From positions 65,051 through 129,050 of the forward strand of contig NZ_KQ949008.1 in the NCBI RefSeq assembly GCF_001514265.1: DNA of 64,000 bases, written 5' to 3'. Positions 63,322 through 64,000 of the stretch are shown piece after piece. The first letter of the stretch is position 1; the number at the start of each line of letters is the position of its first letter. This DNA is from Streptomyces resistomycificus (GTDB taxonomy: Bacteria > Actinomycetota > Actinomycetes > Streptomycetales > Streptomycetaceae). The position numbers and the translations under genes are program-made. The notes below the pieces were generated by a model. It saw only the letters and a list, made by a program, of their open reading frames with translations, had not been told where the DNA came from and did no database searches.

Positions 63322-64000
63322 TCAGAACGCGTCGGACGGGACGTAGGTCCCCCAGACCTCGCGCAGCGCGTTGCAGACCTCGCCGACGGTGGCGCGGGCC
63401 CGTAGTGCGTCCTTCATCGGGTAGAGGACGTTGTCCTCGCCCTGGGCGGCCTTCTTCAGGGCGTTGAGCGCCGTGTCCACCGCGGCCTGGTCGCGCTCCG
63501 CGCGGAGCCTGGCGAGGCGTTCGGCCTGCTGGGCCTCGATGGCGGGGTCGACGCGCAGTGGCTCGTACGGTTCCTCCTCGTCGAGCTGGTAGCGGTTGAC
63601 GCCGACCACGACCCGCTCGCCGGAGTCGGTCTCCTGGGCGACCCGGTAGGCGCTGCGTTCGATCTCGCCTTTCTGGAAGCCGTGCTCGATCGCCGCGACC
63701 GCGCCGCCCATGTCCTCGACCCTCGCCATCAGCGCGACGGCCGCCGCCTCCACGTCGTCGGTCATCTTCTCGATGACGTAGGAGCCGGCGAACGGGTCGA
63801 CGGTGGCCGTCACGTCGGTCTCGTAGGCCAGGACCTGCTGGGTGCGCAGGGCGAGGCGGGCACTCTTGTCGGTGGGCAGGGCGATGGCCTCGTCGAAGGA
63901 GTTGGTGTGCAGGGACTGGGTGCCGCCCAGGACCGCCGCCAGACCCTGGACGGCGACGCGGACCAGGTTGACCTCCGGCTGCTGCGCCGTCAGCTGGACG
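63322..64000 (-). CDS. acyl-CoA mutase large subunit, C-terminal part (5' end outside window)
   Basis: About 225 residues are visible, running to the right edge without a start. VAVQGLAAVLGGTQSLHTNS, FDEAIALPTDKSARLALRTQ and VDPFAGSYVIEKMTDDVEAA belong to the substrate-binding TIM barrel of the methylmalonyl/isobutyryl-CoA mutase family. The C-terminal tail ends REVWGTYVPSDAF and has no B12 domain, which is supplied by the downstream small subunit. Substrate specificity (methylmalonyl, isobutyryl or other) needs the missing N-terminal residues. Confidence 0.92.
   Translation of the reverse strand, partial: VQLTAQQPEVNLVRVAVQGLAAVLGGTQSLHTNSFDEAIALPTDKSARLALRTQQVLAYETDVTATVDPFAGSYVIEKMTDDVEAAAVALMARVEDMGGAVAAIEHGFQKGEIERSAYRVAQETDSGERVVVGVNRYQLDEEEPYEPLRVDPAIEAQQAERLARLRAERDQAAVDTALNALKKAAQGEDNVLYPMKDALRARATVGEVCNALREVWGTYVPSDAF

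Noticed and set aside
1..64000. tRNA, rRNA, riboswitch, CRISPR and origin/telomere features
   Set aside because: No cloverleaf, rRNA core sequence, known riboswitch consensus or telomere-like palindrome cluster was recognised by eye; short or degenerate ones could be missed without covariance searches.

Overview
The window is high-GC DNA with strongly third-position-biased reading frames, GTG/TTG starts and families typical of Streptomyces or a close relative (actinomycete two-component and TetR/MarR/AraC regulators, a Tat-exported flavoenzyme, a B12 mutase pair, many actinobacterial insertion-sequence relics). The mixture of intact accessory operons and decayed mobile DNA resembles a chromosome arm. 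No rRNA, tRNA or CRISPR array was seen.

1-13.3 kb: the C-terminal part of a MerR-type regulator, a SAM methyltransferase, a NAL1-like serine protease, and a four-gene minus-strand operon (GT2/GtrA glycosyltransferase, GT39 glycosyltransferase, OmpR-type response regulator, sensor kinase). These are followed by a Tat-signal FAD oxidoreductase and a protein ending in a DUF2716 domain. 14.0-25.9 kb: an acyl-CoA catabolic island. Thiolase is divergent from an LCAD-type dehydrogenase, two SDRs and a TetR regulator. Next come an acyl-CoA ligase, a metallo-beta-lactamase-fold hydrolase, a cis-CaaD-like tautomerase, an alpha/beta hydrolase and two divergent AraC regulators. Together they could activate, hydrolyse or isomerise, and beta-oxidise a compound whose identity the sequence does not reveal.

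26-43 kb: a graveyard of mobile DNA. It holds relics of an integrase, a P4-type primase, a DDE transposase with four frameshifts, IS21-like istA and istB pieces, and ISL3, IS701-type and IS5 transposases. Interspersed are intact genes: a secreted subtilase with a P domain, a Ser-rich secreted protein, hydrolases, a methyltransferase, and an SDR/MarR pair. One integrase relic has its middle segment inverted in place. An IS701-like relic and a passenger gene lie between 24-bp inverted repeats.

43-64 kb: a FAD monooxygenase and membrane protein divergent from a TetR gene with two matched palindromic operators; a decayed secreted Calx-beta protein; an FG-GAP secreted protein; an HTH regulator whose upstream DNA is an IS5 relic; and a YtrA-type GntR/ABC-transporter operon closed by a strong terminator. 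Then come fused GntR and MFS relics, a truncated amidohydrolase, a mycothiol-dependent isomerase-like protein, an SDR, and a MarR/MFS-efflux/PPOX set with a hairpin over the efflux ribosome-binding site. The window closes with a B12-binding subunit and the C-terminal part of an acyl-CoA mutase large subunit.
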